This document shows, one piece after another, positions 33,983-42,483 of a DNA stretch of 64,000 nt. This DNA comes from Pseudomonas putida (GTDB taxonomy: Bacteria; Pseudomonadota; Gammaproteobacteria; Pseudomonadales; Pseudomonadaceae): assembly GCF_022627325.1 (NCBI RefSeq), contig NZ_JAETZZ010000013.1, forward strand, positions 109,531-173,530, read 5' to 3'. The notes under the pieces are model-generated. The model ran no database searches. It was not told the origin of the DNA and worked only from the letters and a program-made list of their open reading frames with translations. The stretch's first letter is position 1, and every line of letters begins with the position of its first letter. Made by a program: the position numbers and the translations under genes.

Positions 33983-34671
33983 GCCAGGACAATCAGGGGC
34001 TGGATTTTTCCACGGTGATCGCCTCCACCGTGCACGACCTGAAAAACTCGTTGTCTGCGCTGATCCAGTCCCACGACCAGTGGCTGGCGCGCCTGCCCGA
34101 GGCGCTGCGCGGGGGAACCGAGCAGGGCGTGATCGAGCACGAATTCCGCCACCTCAATGGCATGCTGGTACAAATGCTGGGCTTGTACAAACTGGGCGTG
34201 AACCAGCTGCCGGTGTGCCCGGACTATCACGAGCTGGACGACTTCATCGAAGCGCAGCTGGCGGCTCATCAGCAAGTGCTGGAGCACAACGATATCCTCG
34301 CCACCTGGCGCATCGACAGCGAAAATCCGCTGGGTTTCTTCGACCGGGAACTGGTCGCTTCGGTGATTGCCAATGTGATCACCAATGCCACCCGCTATGC
34401 CGGCCATGCGCTATTGATCAGCATTGCGGAGGAAAACGAGCAATTGGTGATCAGCGTCAACGATGACGGCCCTGGCTACCCGGCCCGCATGCTTGAGCGG
34501 CAGCAGGATTATGTACAGGGCATCGATGCTCAGAGCGGCAGCACCGGGCTAGGCCTTTATTTCGCCGCGCGCATCGCTGCGCTGCATGAGCGCGATGGCG
34601 TGCGGGGGCGGATCGAGATCGCCAATGGTGGCGCGCTTGGCGGAGGCTTGTTCAGGTTGTATCTGCCTTAG
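33979..34671 (+). CDS. Soluble sensor histidine kinase without input domain
   Basis: 230 aa. H-box ASTVHDLKNSLSALIQSHDQ near residue 18, N-box NVITNATRY, G1 NDDGPGYPAR and G2 STGLGLYFAARIA. No membrane segment or PAS/GAF domain, so the signal must come from a partner protein, possibly through the TPR regulator. Starts within the last codon of the regulator gene (ATGA overlap). Confidence 0.9.
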   Translation: MSQDNQGLDFSTVIASTVHDLKNSLSALIQSHDQWLARLPEALRGGTEQGVIEHEFRHLNGMLVQMLGLYKLGVNQLPVCPDYHELDDFIEAQLAAHQQVLEHNDILATWRIDSENPLGFFDRELVASVIANVITNATRYAGHALLISIAEENEQLVISVNDDGPGYPARMLERQQDYVQGIDAQSGSTGLGLYFAARIAALHERDGVRGRIEIANGGALGGGLFRLYLP

Positions 34672-34787
34672 GCGCGATTTCACAGGCCCTGAAGATTTCC
34701 AGGCAGGCGTTCGATCCTCGACAACACCGCATAATTGCCTCCCTGGGGCGGGCAACGATAACATCCAGGCAGTCGTCAGGAGCCCCC

Positions 34788-35432
34788 ATGAACACTGCCC
34801 CAACCACCCTCATCCGCGAAACCTTCCCCGTCGGGCCTTTGCAGTGCAATTGCACCCTGATCGGCGATCCGCTGACCAAAAAGGCCATCGTCGTCGACCC
34901 CGGCGGTGACCCGGAGAAGATCCTCGCCCGCCTGCAGGCCCACGGCCTGACCCTGGTGAGCATCATCCACACCCATGCGCACTTCGATCATTTCCTCGCC
35001 TCGGGCAAGCTCAAGGAGCTGACTGGTGCCACCTTGCACCTGCACAAGGACGACCAAGTGCTGTGGGATAACCTGGAGATGCAGTGCCAGATGTTCGGTG
35101 TCCCTTATACCCCGGTGCCCTCGCCAGACCGCTGGCTGGGTGACGATGAAGCGCTGGCCTGCGGCTGTGGCGTGGCGTTGCACACGCCCGGGCATACGCC
35201 GGGCTCGATGAGTTTCTGGTTCGCTGACGCCAAGCTGTTGGTGGCCGGGGACACCCTGTTCCGGCGTGGCATCGGCCGTACCGATTTGTGGGGCGGCGAT
35301 CAGCGGGCTATCGTTCGCTCGATCAAGGAGCGGCTGTATCGCCTGGATGAAGATGCGATCGTGGTCACCGGCCACGGCCCTGATACCCGGCTGGGTGACG
35401 AGATGCGTGAGAACCCGTTCGTGCGGGCCTGA
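34788..35432 (+). CDS. Metallo-beta-lactamase fold hydrolase (GloB-like)
   Basis: 214 aa. H-x-H-x-D-H motif THAHFDHF, then HTPGHTPGSMSFW, VAGDTLFRRGIGRTD and the last ligand in VTGHGPDT: a complete binuclear zinc site. Close to the YcbL-type group often called hydroxyacylglutathione hydrolase-like; shorter than classical GloB, so the thioesterase substrate is unclear. Stand-alone gene, TCAGGAG nearby fits the ATG. Confidence 0.9.
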   Translation: MNTAPTTLIRETFPVGPLQCNCTLIGDPLTKKAIVVDPGGDPEKILARLQAHGLTLVSIIHTHAHFDHFLASGKLKELTGATLHLHKDDQVLWDNLEMQCQMFGVPYTPVPSPDRWLGDDEALACGCGVALHTPGHTPGSMSFWFADAKLLVAGDTLFRRGIGRTDLWGGDQRAIVRSIKERLYRLDEDAIVVTGHGPDTRLGDEMRENPFVRA

Positions 35433-35541
35433 GCCAGCATGAACAGTTCGTCATGGAATTTTTTTGTCTAAGCGCGATCCAAGGCTGGCATAGATGCATT
35501 CATGATGTGCCGCACACACGAATTATTGTAGGAGCTTGTCC

Positions 35542-36264
35542 ATGTTCACCATGCGTCGCCTGATTATCGTCGCAACCGCTGCAGCCCTGATGACCGGCTG
35601 TGCCGGCCAGAACCCCTACGACAGCCAAGGTCAGGCGCAAGGTGGTTCGACCGGGATGAGCAAGACCGCCAAGTACGGCGGCCTGGGCGCGCTGGCCGGC
35701 GCCATCGCCGGTGCCGCCATCGACCATGACAACCGTGGCAAGGGCGCGCTGATTGGCGCCGCTGCGGTAGGTGCTGCCGCTGCGGGTTACGGTTACTACG
35801 CTGACAAGCAAGAAGCCGAACTGCGTGCGCAGATGGCCAACACCGGCGTCGAAGTGCAGCGCCAGGGCGATCAGATCAAGCTGATCATGCCGGGCAACAT
35901 CACGTTCGCCACCGATTCGGCGAACATCGCACCAAGCTTCTACTCCCCGCTGAACAACCTGGCCACCTCGTTCAAGCAGTTCAACCAGAACACCATCGAA
36001 GTGGTTGGTTTCACTGACAGCACCGGCAGCCGCCAGCACAACATGGACCTGTCGCAGCGCCGAGCCCAGGCAGTGAGCACCTACCTGACCTCGCAAGGCG
36101 TGGACGCATCGCGCGTGTCGGTGCGTGGCATGGGCCCGGACCAGCCGATCGCGAGCAACGCCGATGCCAATGGCCGTGCGCAGAACCGCCGCGTCGAGGT
36201 CAACCTCAAGCCTATCCCTGGCCAACAGTACGATCAGCAGGGGCAGGTGCAGCAGTACCCTTGA
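35542..36264 (+). CDS. OmpA-family lipoprotein (YiaD-like)
   Basis: 240 aa. Lipobox ALMTGC, lipidated Cys near residue 18. A glycine-zipper segment (YGGLGALAGAIAGAAI and repeated GAAAVGAAAAGYGYY) is followed by the C-terminal peptidoglycan-binding OmpA domain with NTIEVVGFTDSTGSRQHN and QRRAQAVSTYL. Anchors the outer membrane to the cell wall. TAGGAG eight bases before the ATG at 35542 fixes the start. Confidence 0.92.
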   Translation: MFTMRRLIIVATAAALMTGCAGQNPYDSQGQAQGGSTGMSKTAKYGGLGALAGAIAGAAIDHDNRGKGALIGAAAVGAAAAGYGYYADKQEAELRAQMANTGVEVQRQGDQIKLIMPGNITFATDSANIAPSFYSPLNNLATSFKQFNQNTIEVVGFTDSTGSRQHNMDLSQRRAQAVSTYLTSQGVDASRVSVRGMGPDQPIASNADANGRAQNRRVEVNLKPIPGQQYDQQGQVQQYP

Positions 36265-36271
36265 ACCAGCA

Positions 36272-36363
36272 GGGCCGCTGTGCGGCCCAATCGCCGGCAA
36301 GCCGGCTCCCACTGGGACTTGTGTGAGCCGGCTTGCCGACGATTGGGCTGCAAAGCAGCCCCC
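36272..36363. repeat. REP pair (BIME-like)
   Basis: A small stem GGGCCGC/GCGGCCC (36272-36288) is followed by an inverted REP pair: 36289-36308 and 36325-36344 share the GCCGGCAAGCCGGC-type core in opposite directions with 16 bases between them. Lies between the OmpA-like and pta 3' ends; also a plausible bidirectional terminator. Confidence 0.8.
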
Positions 36364-36367
36364 GGTT

Positions 36368-38455
36368 TCAACGCACCACGCTGGCCTGAATGGCTGTCAG
36401 CGCGATCGTGTGCACGATATCGTCCACCTGAGCGCCCCGCGGCAGGTCGTTCACCGGTTTGCGCAGCCCTTGCAGCATTGGCCCCAGGCTAACGCCATCG
36501 GTACTGCGTTGCACCGCCTTGTGGGTGGTGTTACCAGTGTTCAGGTCTGGGAACACGAACACGGTGGCGCGCCCTGCCACTTGGCTGTTTGGCGCCAACT
36601 GGCGGGCGATGGTCGGGTTAGCAGCAGCGTCGTACTGCAGCGGGCCGTCGATCACAAGGCCCCGCTCGGCCTCTTGTGCCAGGCGCGTTGCTTCGCGCAC
36701 CTTCTCGACTTCTTCGTCGCTCGCCGAGTCACTTGAATAGCTGATCATCGCCACCCGTGGCGCAATGCCGAAGGCTTGCGCCGATTCAGCGCTCTGCCGC
36801 GCGATTTCAGCCAGCTCGCCGGCGCTGGGGTGCGGGTTCATCACGCAGTCGCCGTACACCAGTACCTGCTCGGGGAACAGCATGAAAAAGACCGAAGACA
36901 CCAGGCTGGCCCCGGGTGCGGTCTTGATCAGCTGCAGGGCAGGGCGGATGGTGTTGGCGGTGGAATGCACCAGGCCGGACACCAGGCCGTCGACCTCGTC
37001 CAGCGCAAGCATCATGGTGCCGATCACCACCGGGTCTTCCAGCTGTTGCTCAGCCATCGGCGCATTGAGGTTCTTGCTTTTGCGCAGGTCGACCATCGGC
37101 TCGACATAGCGTCCGCGAATCAACTCAGGGTCAAGGATTTCCAGGTCCGCGGGCAGTGTAATCCCCTGCGCACGGGCCACCGCTTCGACGTCCTCGGGCT
37201 TGGCCAGCAGCACGCAGCGGGCGATGCCCCGCGCCTGGCAGATCGCAGCGGCCTGTACCAGCAATGGTTCGGCGCCTTCGGGCAGGACAATACGTTTGTT
37301 GGCCTGCTGCGCCCGCTGTATCAGCTGGTAGCGGAACACTGCAGGTGACAGGCGCAGCTCACGTGGAGTACCACAGCGCTGGTGCAGCCAGGCAGCGTCG
37401 AGGTGGCTGGCGACGAAATCGGTGATGAACTCGGCGCGCTCACGGTCGTCCACCGGGATCTCGCGGTTGAGCGAGTTGAGCTGGTTGGCCGTGTCGTACG
37501 AACCGGTGCTGACCGAGAGGATCGGCAAGCCAGCCTGCAGGGCGCCGCGGCACAGGCCGAGGATGCGTGCATCGGGCTTGCTGTCGCTGGTCAGCAGCAG
37601 GCCGGCCAGGGGCACGCCGTTGATCGCGGCCAGGCTCACCGCCAGAATGATGTCGTCGCGGTCGCCCGGGGTCACCACCAGGGTGCCTGGCGTAAGCAAC
37701 GGCACGGTATTGGCCACGGTGCGTGCACAGATGATGATCTTGTTCATGCGCCGTTGCTCGTAGTCACCGGCATTGATCACCTGGGCGCCAAGCAGGTCGG
37801 CCACATCACGGGTGCGCGGGGCGTTGAGTTCGGGTTGGTAGGGGATGCAGCCGAGCAGCCTGAAATCGTTGCCGCGCAGCAGCGGCGAGTGCTCGCGCAG
37901 GCGTGCGGCGAACTCGGCCATGCTTTCGTCGGTGCGGACCTTGTTGAGGATCACCCCGAGCACTTTCGGGTCGCGCGGGCCACCGAACAGTTGGGCCTGC
38001 AACTCGACCCGCCCGGACAGTTCGCTGAGCACTTCGTTTTCTGGCGCCGACACCAGGATCACTTCGGCATCCAGGCTCTTGGCAAGGTGCAGGTTGACCC
38101 GTGCTGCGTAGCTGGCGTGGCGGGTCGGCACCATGCCTTCGACCACCACCACGTCGTTGCCCACGCAAGCCTGCTGGTAGAGGCGGATGATTTCTTCGAG
38201 CAGTTCGTCGAGCTGGCCATCGCCGAGCATACGCTCGACCTGAGCGAGGCTCAGCGGCATTGGCGGCTTGATACCGTGGGTGCGTGCGACCAGTTCGCTG
38301 GAGCGTTCCGGGCCGGTATCCCCAGGGTGGGGCTGGGCGATCGGCTTGAAAAAACCGACCTTGAGCCCGGCGCGTTCCAACGTGCGCACCAGGCCGAGGC
38401 TGATGGATGTCAGGCCGACACCGAAGTCGGTCGGCGCAATGAAAAATGTCTGCAT
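36368..38455 (-). CDS. pta: Phosphate acetyltransferase, long form
   Basis: 695 aa. Interconverts acetyl-CoA and acetyl phosphate. N-terminal BioD-like P-loop-fold domain (about 1-220, MQTFFIAPTDFGVGLTS), a DRTGG middle domain, and the PTA_PTB catalytic domain from about 375 with FMLFPEQVLVYGDCVMNPHPSAGELAEIA and the C-terminal GRATVFVFPDLNTGN. Start at 38455; further upstream codons are not family-like. No ackA is visible in the window, so its usual partner kinase is elsewhere. Confidence 0.95.
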   Translation of the reverse strand: MQTFFIAPTDFGVGLTSISLGLVRTLERAGLKVGFFKPIAQPHPGDTGPERSSELVARTHGIKPPMPLSLAQVERMLGDGQLDELLEEIIRLYQQACVGNDVVVVEGMVPTRHASYAARVNLHLAKSLDAEVILVSAPENEVLSELSGRVELQAQLFGGPRDPKVLGVILNKVRTDESMAEFAARLREHSPLLRGNDFRLLGCIPYQPELNAPRTRDVADLLGAQVINAGDYEQRRMNKIIICARTVANTVPLLTPGTLVVTPGDRDDIILAVSLAAINGVPLAGLLLTSDSKPDARILGLCRGALQAGLPILSVSTGSYDTANQLNSLNREIPVDDRERAEFITDFVASHLDAAWLHQRCGTPRELRLSPAVFRYQLIQRAQQANKRIVLPEGAEPLLVQAAAICQARGIARCVLLAKPEDVEAVARAQGITLPADLEILDPELIRGRYVEPMVDLRKSKNLNAPMAEQQLEDPVVIGTMMLALDEVDGLVSGLVHSTANTIRPALQLIKTAPGASLVSSVFFMLFPEQVLVYGDCVMNPHPSAGELAEIARQSAESAQAFGIAPRVAMISYSSDSASDEEVEKVREATRLAQEAERGLVIDGPLQYDAAANPTIARQLAPNSQVAGRATVFVFPDLNTGNTTHKAVQRSTDGVSLGPMLQGLRKPVNDLPRGAQVDDIVHTIALTAIQASVVR

Positions 38456-38486
38456 GCGTGCTTCTCGGAATAAGCGTTGCAAGGAA

Positions 38487-38684
38487 TCAACGGCCAAGGG
38501 TATCGCTATCGGCCTCTTGTGCACACCAGCCACAGGCGAAAGCCTGGCCAATGCGCAGTGCACGCTGCTGGGGGTCGAGCACCCACGGGCGTGCCTGCCA
38601 CGGCGGCTGATGGCGCAGGTGCTGGGTGTGGCCGCAGGACAGCTCGACCACCCAGTGGCCTTCGTGGTCCTGGTGAAAGCCCAT
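38487..38684 (-). CDS. DUF3565-family protein
   Basis: 65 aa. GFHQDHEGHWVVELSCGHTQ and HLRHQPPWQARPWV are the family motif, with Cys and His that could bind a metal (C-x2-H, and CGWC near the end). Function unknown. Start at ATG 38684 is uncertain: there is no good ribosome site and homologues begin a few residues earlier with a residue that has no start codon here. Divergent from slyD. Confidence 0.75.
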   Translation of the reverse strand: MGFHQDHEGHWVVELSCGHTQHLRHQPPWQARPWVLDPQQRALRIGQAFACGWCAQEADSDTLGR

Positions 38685-38787
38685 GATCCGACTGATGGAT
38701 CTCCCAGCCGCCGCGCTGCGTTCGCAATCGGGCGATGCGTTGGTTACACTTGTGCGCTCTACATTCTTTTGCAAAAGGTCTTGCCCC

Positions 38788-39273
38788 ATGCTGATCGCCG
38801 CCAACAAGGCAGTCTCCATCGACTATACCCTGACCAACGACGCCGGGGAGACCATCGACAGCTCCGCCGGTGGCGCGCCGCTGGTCTACCTGCACGGCCA
38901 CGCCAACATCATCCCGGGCCTGGAAAAAGCCCTGGAAGGCAAACAGGCTGGCGATGAACTGAACGTCAGCGTCGAGCCTGAAGAGGCTTACGGCGAATAC
39001 CTGGCCGAACTGGTCAGCACCCTGAACCGCAGCATGTTCGAAGGTGTCGACCAAGTGGAAGTGGGCATGCAGTTCCATGCCTCGGCACCGGATGGCCAGA
39101 TGCAGATCGTCACCATCCGTGACGTGGACGGCGACGACGTGACTGTCGACGGCAACCACCCGCTGGCCGGCCAGCGTCTGAACTTCCAGGTCAAGGTCGT
39201 CAACGTGCGTGATGCCAGCGAAGAAGAAATCGCTCACCGTCACGTCCACGGTGAAGGTGGCCATCACCACTGA
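38788..39273 (+). CDS. slyD: FKBP-type peptidyl-prolyl isomerase, SlyD-like
   Basis: 161 aa. FKBP core VSIDYTLTNDAGETIDSS and IIPGLEKALEGKQAGDE, an insert-in-flap region, and a His-rich tail HRHVHGEGGHHH that suits nickel or zinc binding; shorter tail than E. coli SlyD. Cytoplasmic chaperone/isomerase. AAAAGG before the ATG at 38788. Ends before the three-stem hairpin. Confidence 0.9.
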   Translation: MLIAANKAVSIDYTLTNDAGETIDSSAGGAPLVYLHGHANIIPGLEKALEGKQAGDELNVSVEPEEAYGEYLAELVSTLNRSMFEGVDQVEVGMQFHASAPDGQMQIVTIRDVDGDDVTVDGNHPLAGQRLNFQVKVVNVRDASEEEIAHRHVHGEGGHHH

Positions 39274-39301
39274 TTTTCTGCGCTAAGCTCAGAAAGTCGC
39301 C

Positions 39302-39363
39302 AGGCGCTCGGACAAGCCGACATACCTCCCCGCGAGGTGCACGGCTTGGATGAGCGCCTTTTT
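39302..39363 (+). terminator. Three-stem nested hairpin terminator
   Basis: AGGCGCTC (39302-39309) with GAGCGCCT (39352-39359); inside CAAGCC (39313-39318) with GGCTTG (39343-39348); innermost ACCTC (39324-39328) with GAGGT (39334-39338). Followed by four T. Lies between slyD and the peroxidase; could be a structured terminator or the leader of the peroxidase gene. Confidence 0.8.
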
Positions 39364-39415
39364 AGTGGGCGCTGTTCGCCCCAGCGGCAACCGGGAACCT
39401 GAGAGGGGATTCATC

Positions 39416-39898
39416 ATGAGTGCATTTCACGACCTGACGTTAAAGGCGCTTAACGGCCAGGACCTGCCTTTGGCACCGTTCAAGGGCCAGGTAGTGCTGG
39501 TGGTCAATGTCGCCTCCAAGTGTGGCCTGACGCCGCAATACGCTTCGCTGGAAAAGCTGCAGCAGCAGTTCAAGGGTAAGGGCTTCAACGTGCTTGGCTT
39601 GCCCTGTAACCAGTTCGCGGGCCAGGAGCCGGGCAGCGAGAAGGAAATCCAGGAGTTCTGCAGCCTCAACTATGGCGTGAGCTTCCCGTTGGGGGCCAAG
39701 CTCGAGGTCAACGGGCCGCAGCGTCATTCGCTGTACCGCCTGCTGGCGGGTGAGGGCGCCGAGTTTCCTGGCGATATCAGCTGGAACTTCGAAAAGTTTC
39801 TGGTGGGCAAGGACGGGCGGGTGTTGGCGCGTTTCGCACCGCGTACGGCGCCGGATGATCCAAGCGTGGTGCAAGCCATCGAGAAAGCGTTGGGCTGA
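39416..39898 (+). CDS. Glutathione peroxidase family protein (Cys form)
   Basis: 160 aa. Reduces peroxides with a thiol donor. Catalytic Cys in NVASKCGLTPQY, Gln in CNQFAGQEPG and Trp in WNFEKFLV: the Cys/Gln/Trp triad of Cys-type GPx. GAGAGGGG before the ATG at 39416; a longer frame to 39350 lies in the hairpin tail and is rejected. Ends at a 31-base stem. Confidence 0.92.
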   Translation: MSAFHDLTLKALNGQDLPLAPFKGQVVLVVNVASKCGLTPQYASLEKLQQQFKGKGFNVLGLPCNQFAGQEPGSEKEIQEFCSLNYGVSFPLGAKLEVNGPQRHSLYRLLAGEGAEFPGDISWNFEKFLVGKDGRVLARFAPRTAPDDPSVVQAIEKALG

Positions 39899-39900
39899 CG

Positions 39901-39931
39901 ATCGCTGGGGCCGCTTCGCGCCCCCAGCGAT
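39901..39931 (+). terminator. Stem-loop after the peroxidase gene
   Basis: ATCGCTGGGG (39901-39910) pairs with CCCCAGCGAT (39922-39931), with a smaller CCGC/GCG pairing inside; no U-run. Confidence 0.55.
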
Positions 39932-40022
39932 ACCGCTGAATCACCCCGATCAATAATGCTGGGCCATCCCTTCCACTGGCCCTAACCTCAGGCGTATTTC
40001 CTCACCCAGACGGAAGCGCCCA

Positions 40023-41126
40023 ATGTCCACCCACCCCCTGTTCCAGCCATTCACCCTCGGCGCGCTCCAGTTGCCGACCCGTGTCGTGATGGCGCCGATG
40101 ACCCGTACCTTCTGCCCAGGCGGCGTACCGCACGACGGTGTGATCGAGTACTACCGCCGCCGCGCCGCCGCAGGCGTGGGCCTGATCATCACTGAGGGCA
40201 CCACGGTCGAACACAAGGCTGCCAACGGTTATGCCCATGTCCCGCGTTTTCATGGGGAAGATGCCTTGGCCGGTTGGGCGCGCGTAGTCGATGCTGTCCA
40301 TGCCGAAGGTGGGCGTATCGTGCCGCAGTTGTGGCATGTGGGTGCGGTTCGCCGCCTGGGCACCGAGCCGGACCCGGAAGTGCCGGGCTATGGGCCAAGC
40401 GAAAAGGCCAAGGATGGCCAGGTGCTGGTGCATGGCATGACACACGATGATATCCGTGAGGTGATTGCCGCGTTCGCCACTGCAGCACGCGATGCCCAGG
40501 CCATCGGCATGGACGGCGTGGAAATCCATGGCGCCCACGGCTATCTGATCGACCAGTTCTTCTGGGCAGCCAGCAACCGCCGCGAGGATGAGTACGGCGG
40601 CGACCTGGCCGGCCGCTCGCGCTTTGCCATTGAGCTGATCCAGGCCGTGCGGGCGGCCGTGGGCCCTGACTTCCCGATCATCTTCCGCTTCTCGCAATGG
40701 AAGCAGCAGGATTACAACGCCCGCCTGGTTGAAACACCTGAGGCACTGGCCGCTTTCCTCAAGCCCCTGTCCGATGCGGGTGTGGATATCTTTCATTGTT
40801 CGACGCGACGGTTCTGGGAACCGGAGTTCGAAGGTTCCGAGCTGAACCTCGCCGGTTGGACGCGCAAGCTGACTGGCAAACCGACCATTACCGTGGGTAG
40901 CGTCGGGCTCGACGGCGAGTTCCTGCAGTTCATGGTCGATACCGACAAGGTGGCCAAGCCTGCCAGCCTCGAAGGTTTGCTGCGCCGCCTGGGTGATGAG
41001 GAATTTGACCTGGTGGCCGTAGGCCGGGCTTTGCTGGTGGATGCCGAATGGGCGCAGAAGGTTCGCGAAGGCCGCGAAGCACAGGTGCTGCCGTTCAGCC
41101 GCGAGGCGCTGGCGACCCTGGCTTGA
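40023..41126 (+). CDS. NADH:flavin oxidoreductase / old yellow enzyme family
   Basis: 367 aa, TIM-barrel OYE. LPTRVVMAPMTRTFC binds FMN at the start; VEIHGAHGYLIDQFF and NRREDEYGG carry the family His and Tyr/Arg patterns; the FMN-phosphate end is TVGSVGLD then LVAVGRALL. Reduces activated alkenes or xenobiotics; native substrate unknown. The last 32 bases overlap the convergent glycosyltransferase gene. Confidence 0.9.
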   Translation: MSTHPLFQPFTLGALQLPTRVVMAPMTRTFCPGGVPHDGVIEYYRRRAAAGVGLIITEGTTVEHKAANGYAHVPRFHGEDALAGWARVVDAVHAEGGRIVPQLWHVGAVRRLGTEPDPEVPGYGPSEKAKDGQVLVHGMTHDDIREVIAAFATAARDAQAIGMDGVEIHGAHGYLIDQFFWAASNRREDEYGGDLAGRSRFAIELIQAVRAAVGPDFPIIFRFSQWKQQDYNARLVETPEALAAFLKPLSDAGVDIFHCSTRRFWEPEFEGSELNLAGWTRKLTGKPTITVGSVGLDGEFLQFMVDTDKVAKPASLEGLLRRLGDEEFDLVAVGRALLVDAEWAQKVREGREAQVLPFSREALATLA

Positions 41127-42309
41127 CCGCCAGGGCGGTGCCTGCGGGCTCGCTACCCGCGCGCGCTAGCAGGCAAGCGTTGTACAGGTGCGTCTCGAAT
41201 TGCTCGACGATCGCCGGCCAGCCTTGGCGGCTGGCGTGCTGGCGGGCATTCAGACGCACCCGGCGCAGGGTTTCGCTTTCTTCGAGCAGCCAGCAGGCGG
41301 CATCGATGAACGCCACCTGATCACCGGGCATGGCCAGGGCGCCACTGTGCCCCTGGCGGATATGCTGGGCGGCGGCGGCTTCATCATAGGCCACCACCGC
41401 CAGCCCCGAGGCCATGGCTTCGAGCACTACATTGCCAAAAGTCTCGGTCAGGCTGGGGAACAGAAACAGGTCGCCGCTGGCATAGTGCTCGGCCAGTGAC
41501 TCACCTCGCTGGGCGCCACAGAACACGGCATCGCGCAACTGCTGTTCGAGCGCAGCGCGCTGCGGGCCGTCACCGACCACGATCAGGCGCAGCCGCTTGT
41601 GTGGATAAGTCTTCTTCAGGGCGTCCATACAGGGGCGTAGCAGCCCCAGATTCTTTTCTGCCGCCAGGCGCCCAACGTGCAGTACGGCGATGTCTTCAGG
41701 GCCCAACCCCCAGGTATCACGCATCGGCTGACTGCGCCTGGTCGGGTTGAACAGGCAGGCGTCCACCCCACGGGCCATCAACGCAAGGCGTTCGAAGCCA
41801 CGCCGCTCCAGTTCCAGCGTCTGGCTGGCGCTGGGTACCAAGGTGGCGGCGGTGCGTCGGTGGAACCAACGCAAGTAATGAGTGAGCAGCCGCGCCAGCA
41901 GGCCAAGGCCATACCGGCCGCAATACTGCGGGAAATTGGTATGGAAACCGCTGACCACCGGGACGCCCAAGCGCCGGGCCGCCCGTAATGCGCTGAGCCC
42001 CAGAGGCCCTTGCGTGGCAATGTACAGCACATCCGGGCGCTGCCGGCGCCAGCGTCGCAATAGCGTGTGCATCGACACTTCGCCCCATTGCAGCCCCGGG
42101 TATCCCGGCAGGCCCCAGCCGCGGCACAGCAACAGGTGCTGATCGTCGCCTGCAGGCAATTCGCCGGCCTGGCGTGGCCGTACGATCTCGACCTGGTGGC
42201 CACGCTGTCGCAGGCCATCGCCAAGTTGGCCAAGTGTATTGGCCACGCCGTTGATTTCGGGTGGGAAGGTTTCGCTGACGAGGGTGATGCGCAGGGCTGG
42301 TGTGTTCAT
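41095..42309 (-). CDS. Glycosyltransferase family 4 (MgtA-like)
   Basis: 404 aa. N-terminal LVSETFPPEINGVANTLGQL, the linker GRLAAEKNLGLL and the C-terminal sugar-nucleotide block PSLTETFGNVVLEAMASGLAVVAYD (the E-x7-E pattern) show a GT-B family 4 enzyme of the type that transfers mannose or glucose to a diacylglycerol. Acceptor unknown. Start at 42309 chosen as homologues begin near MNTPALRITL; there is no strong ribosome site. Convergent overlap of 32 bases with the OYE gene. Confidence 0.88.
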   Translation of the reverse strand: MNTPALRITLVSETFPPEINGVANTLGQLGDGLRQRGHQVEIVRPRQAGELPAGDDQHLLLCRGWGLPGYPGLQWGEVSMHTLLRRWRRQRPDVLYIATQGPLGLSALRAARRLGVPVVSGFHTNFPQYCGRYGLGLLARLLTHYLRWFHRRTAATLVPSASQTLELERRGFERLALMARGVDACLFNPTRRSQPMRDTWGLGPEDIAVLHVGRLAAEKNLGLLRPCMDALKKTYPHKRLRLIVVGDGPQRAALEQQLRDAVFCGAQRGESLAEHYASGDLFLFPSLTETFGNVVLEAMASGLAVVAYDEAAAAQHIRQGHSGALAMPGDQVAFIDAACWLLEESETLRRVRLNARQHASRQGWPAIVEQFETHLYNACLLARAGSEPAGTALAVKPGSPAPRG

Positions 42310-42483
42310 GAAAAAAGTTTCCGCTCGCCGCATTGCGCCCATGTGACAGCCTTGTGACGCGCCCGTGACGCCTGATCGCCGGCCGTTTCAGTGGGATGAA
42401 TATTTCCTTGAGCAGCACTCAAGAGCCCTGATAGGCAGCCGATGAAGATGCATCTGATCAGGTGACGCGCTCCGGGAGCGGTG

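Noticed and set aside
41176..41199. TGTACA inside the glycosyltransferase gene as another LitR site
   Set aside because: No second half-site at the 12-base spacing and intragenic position.
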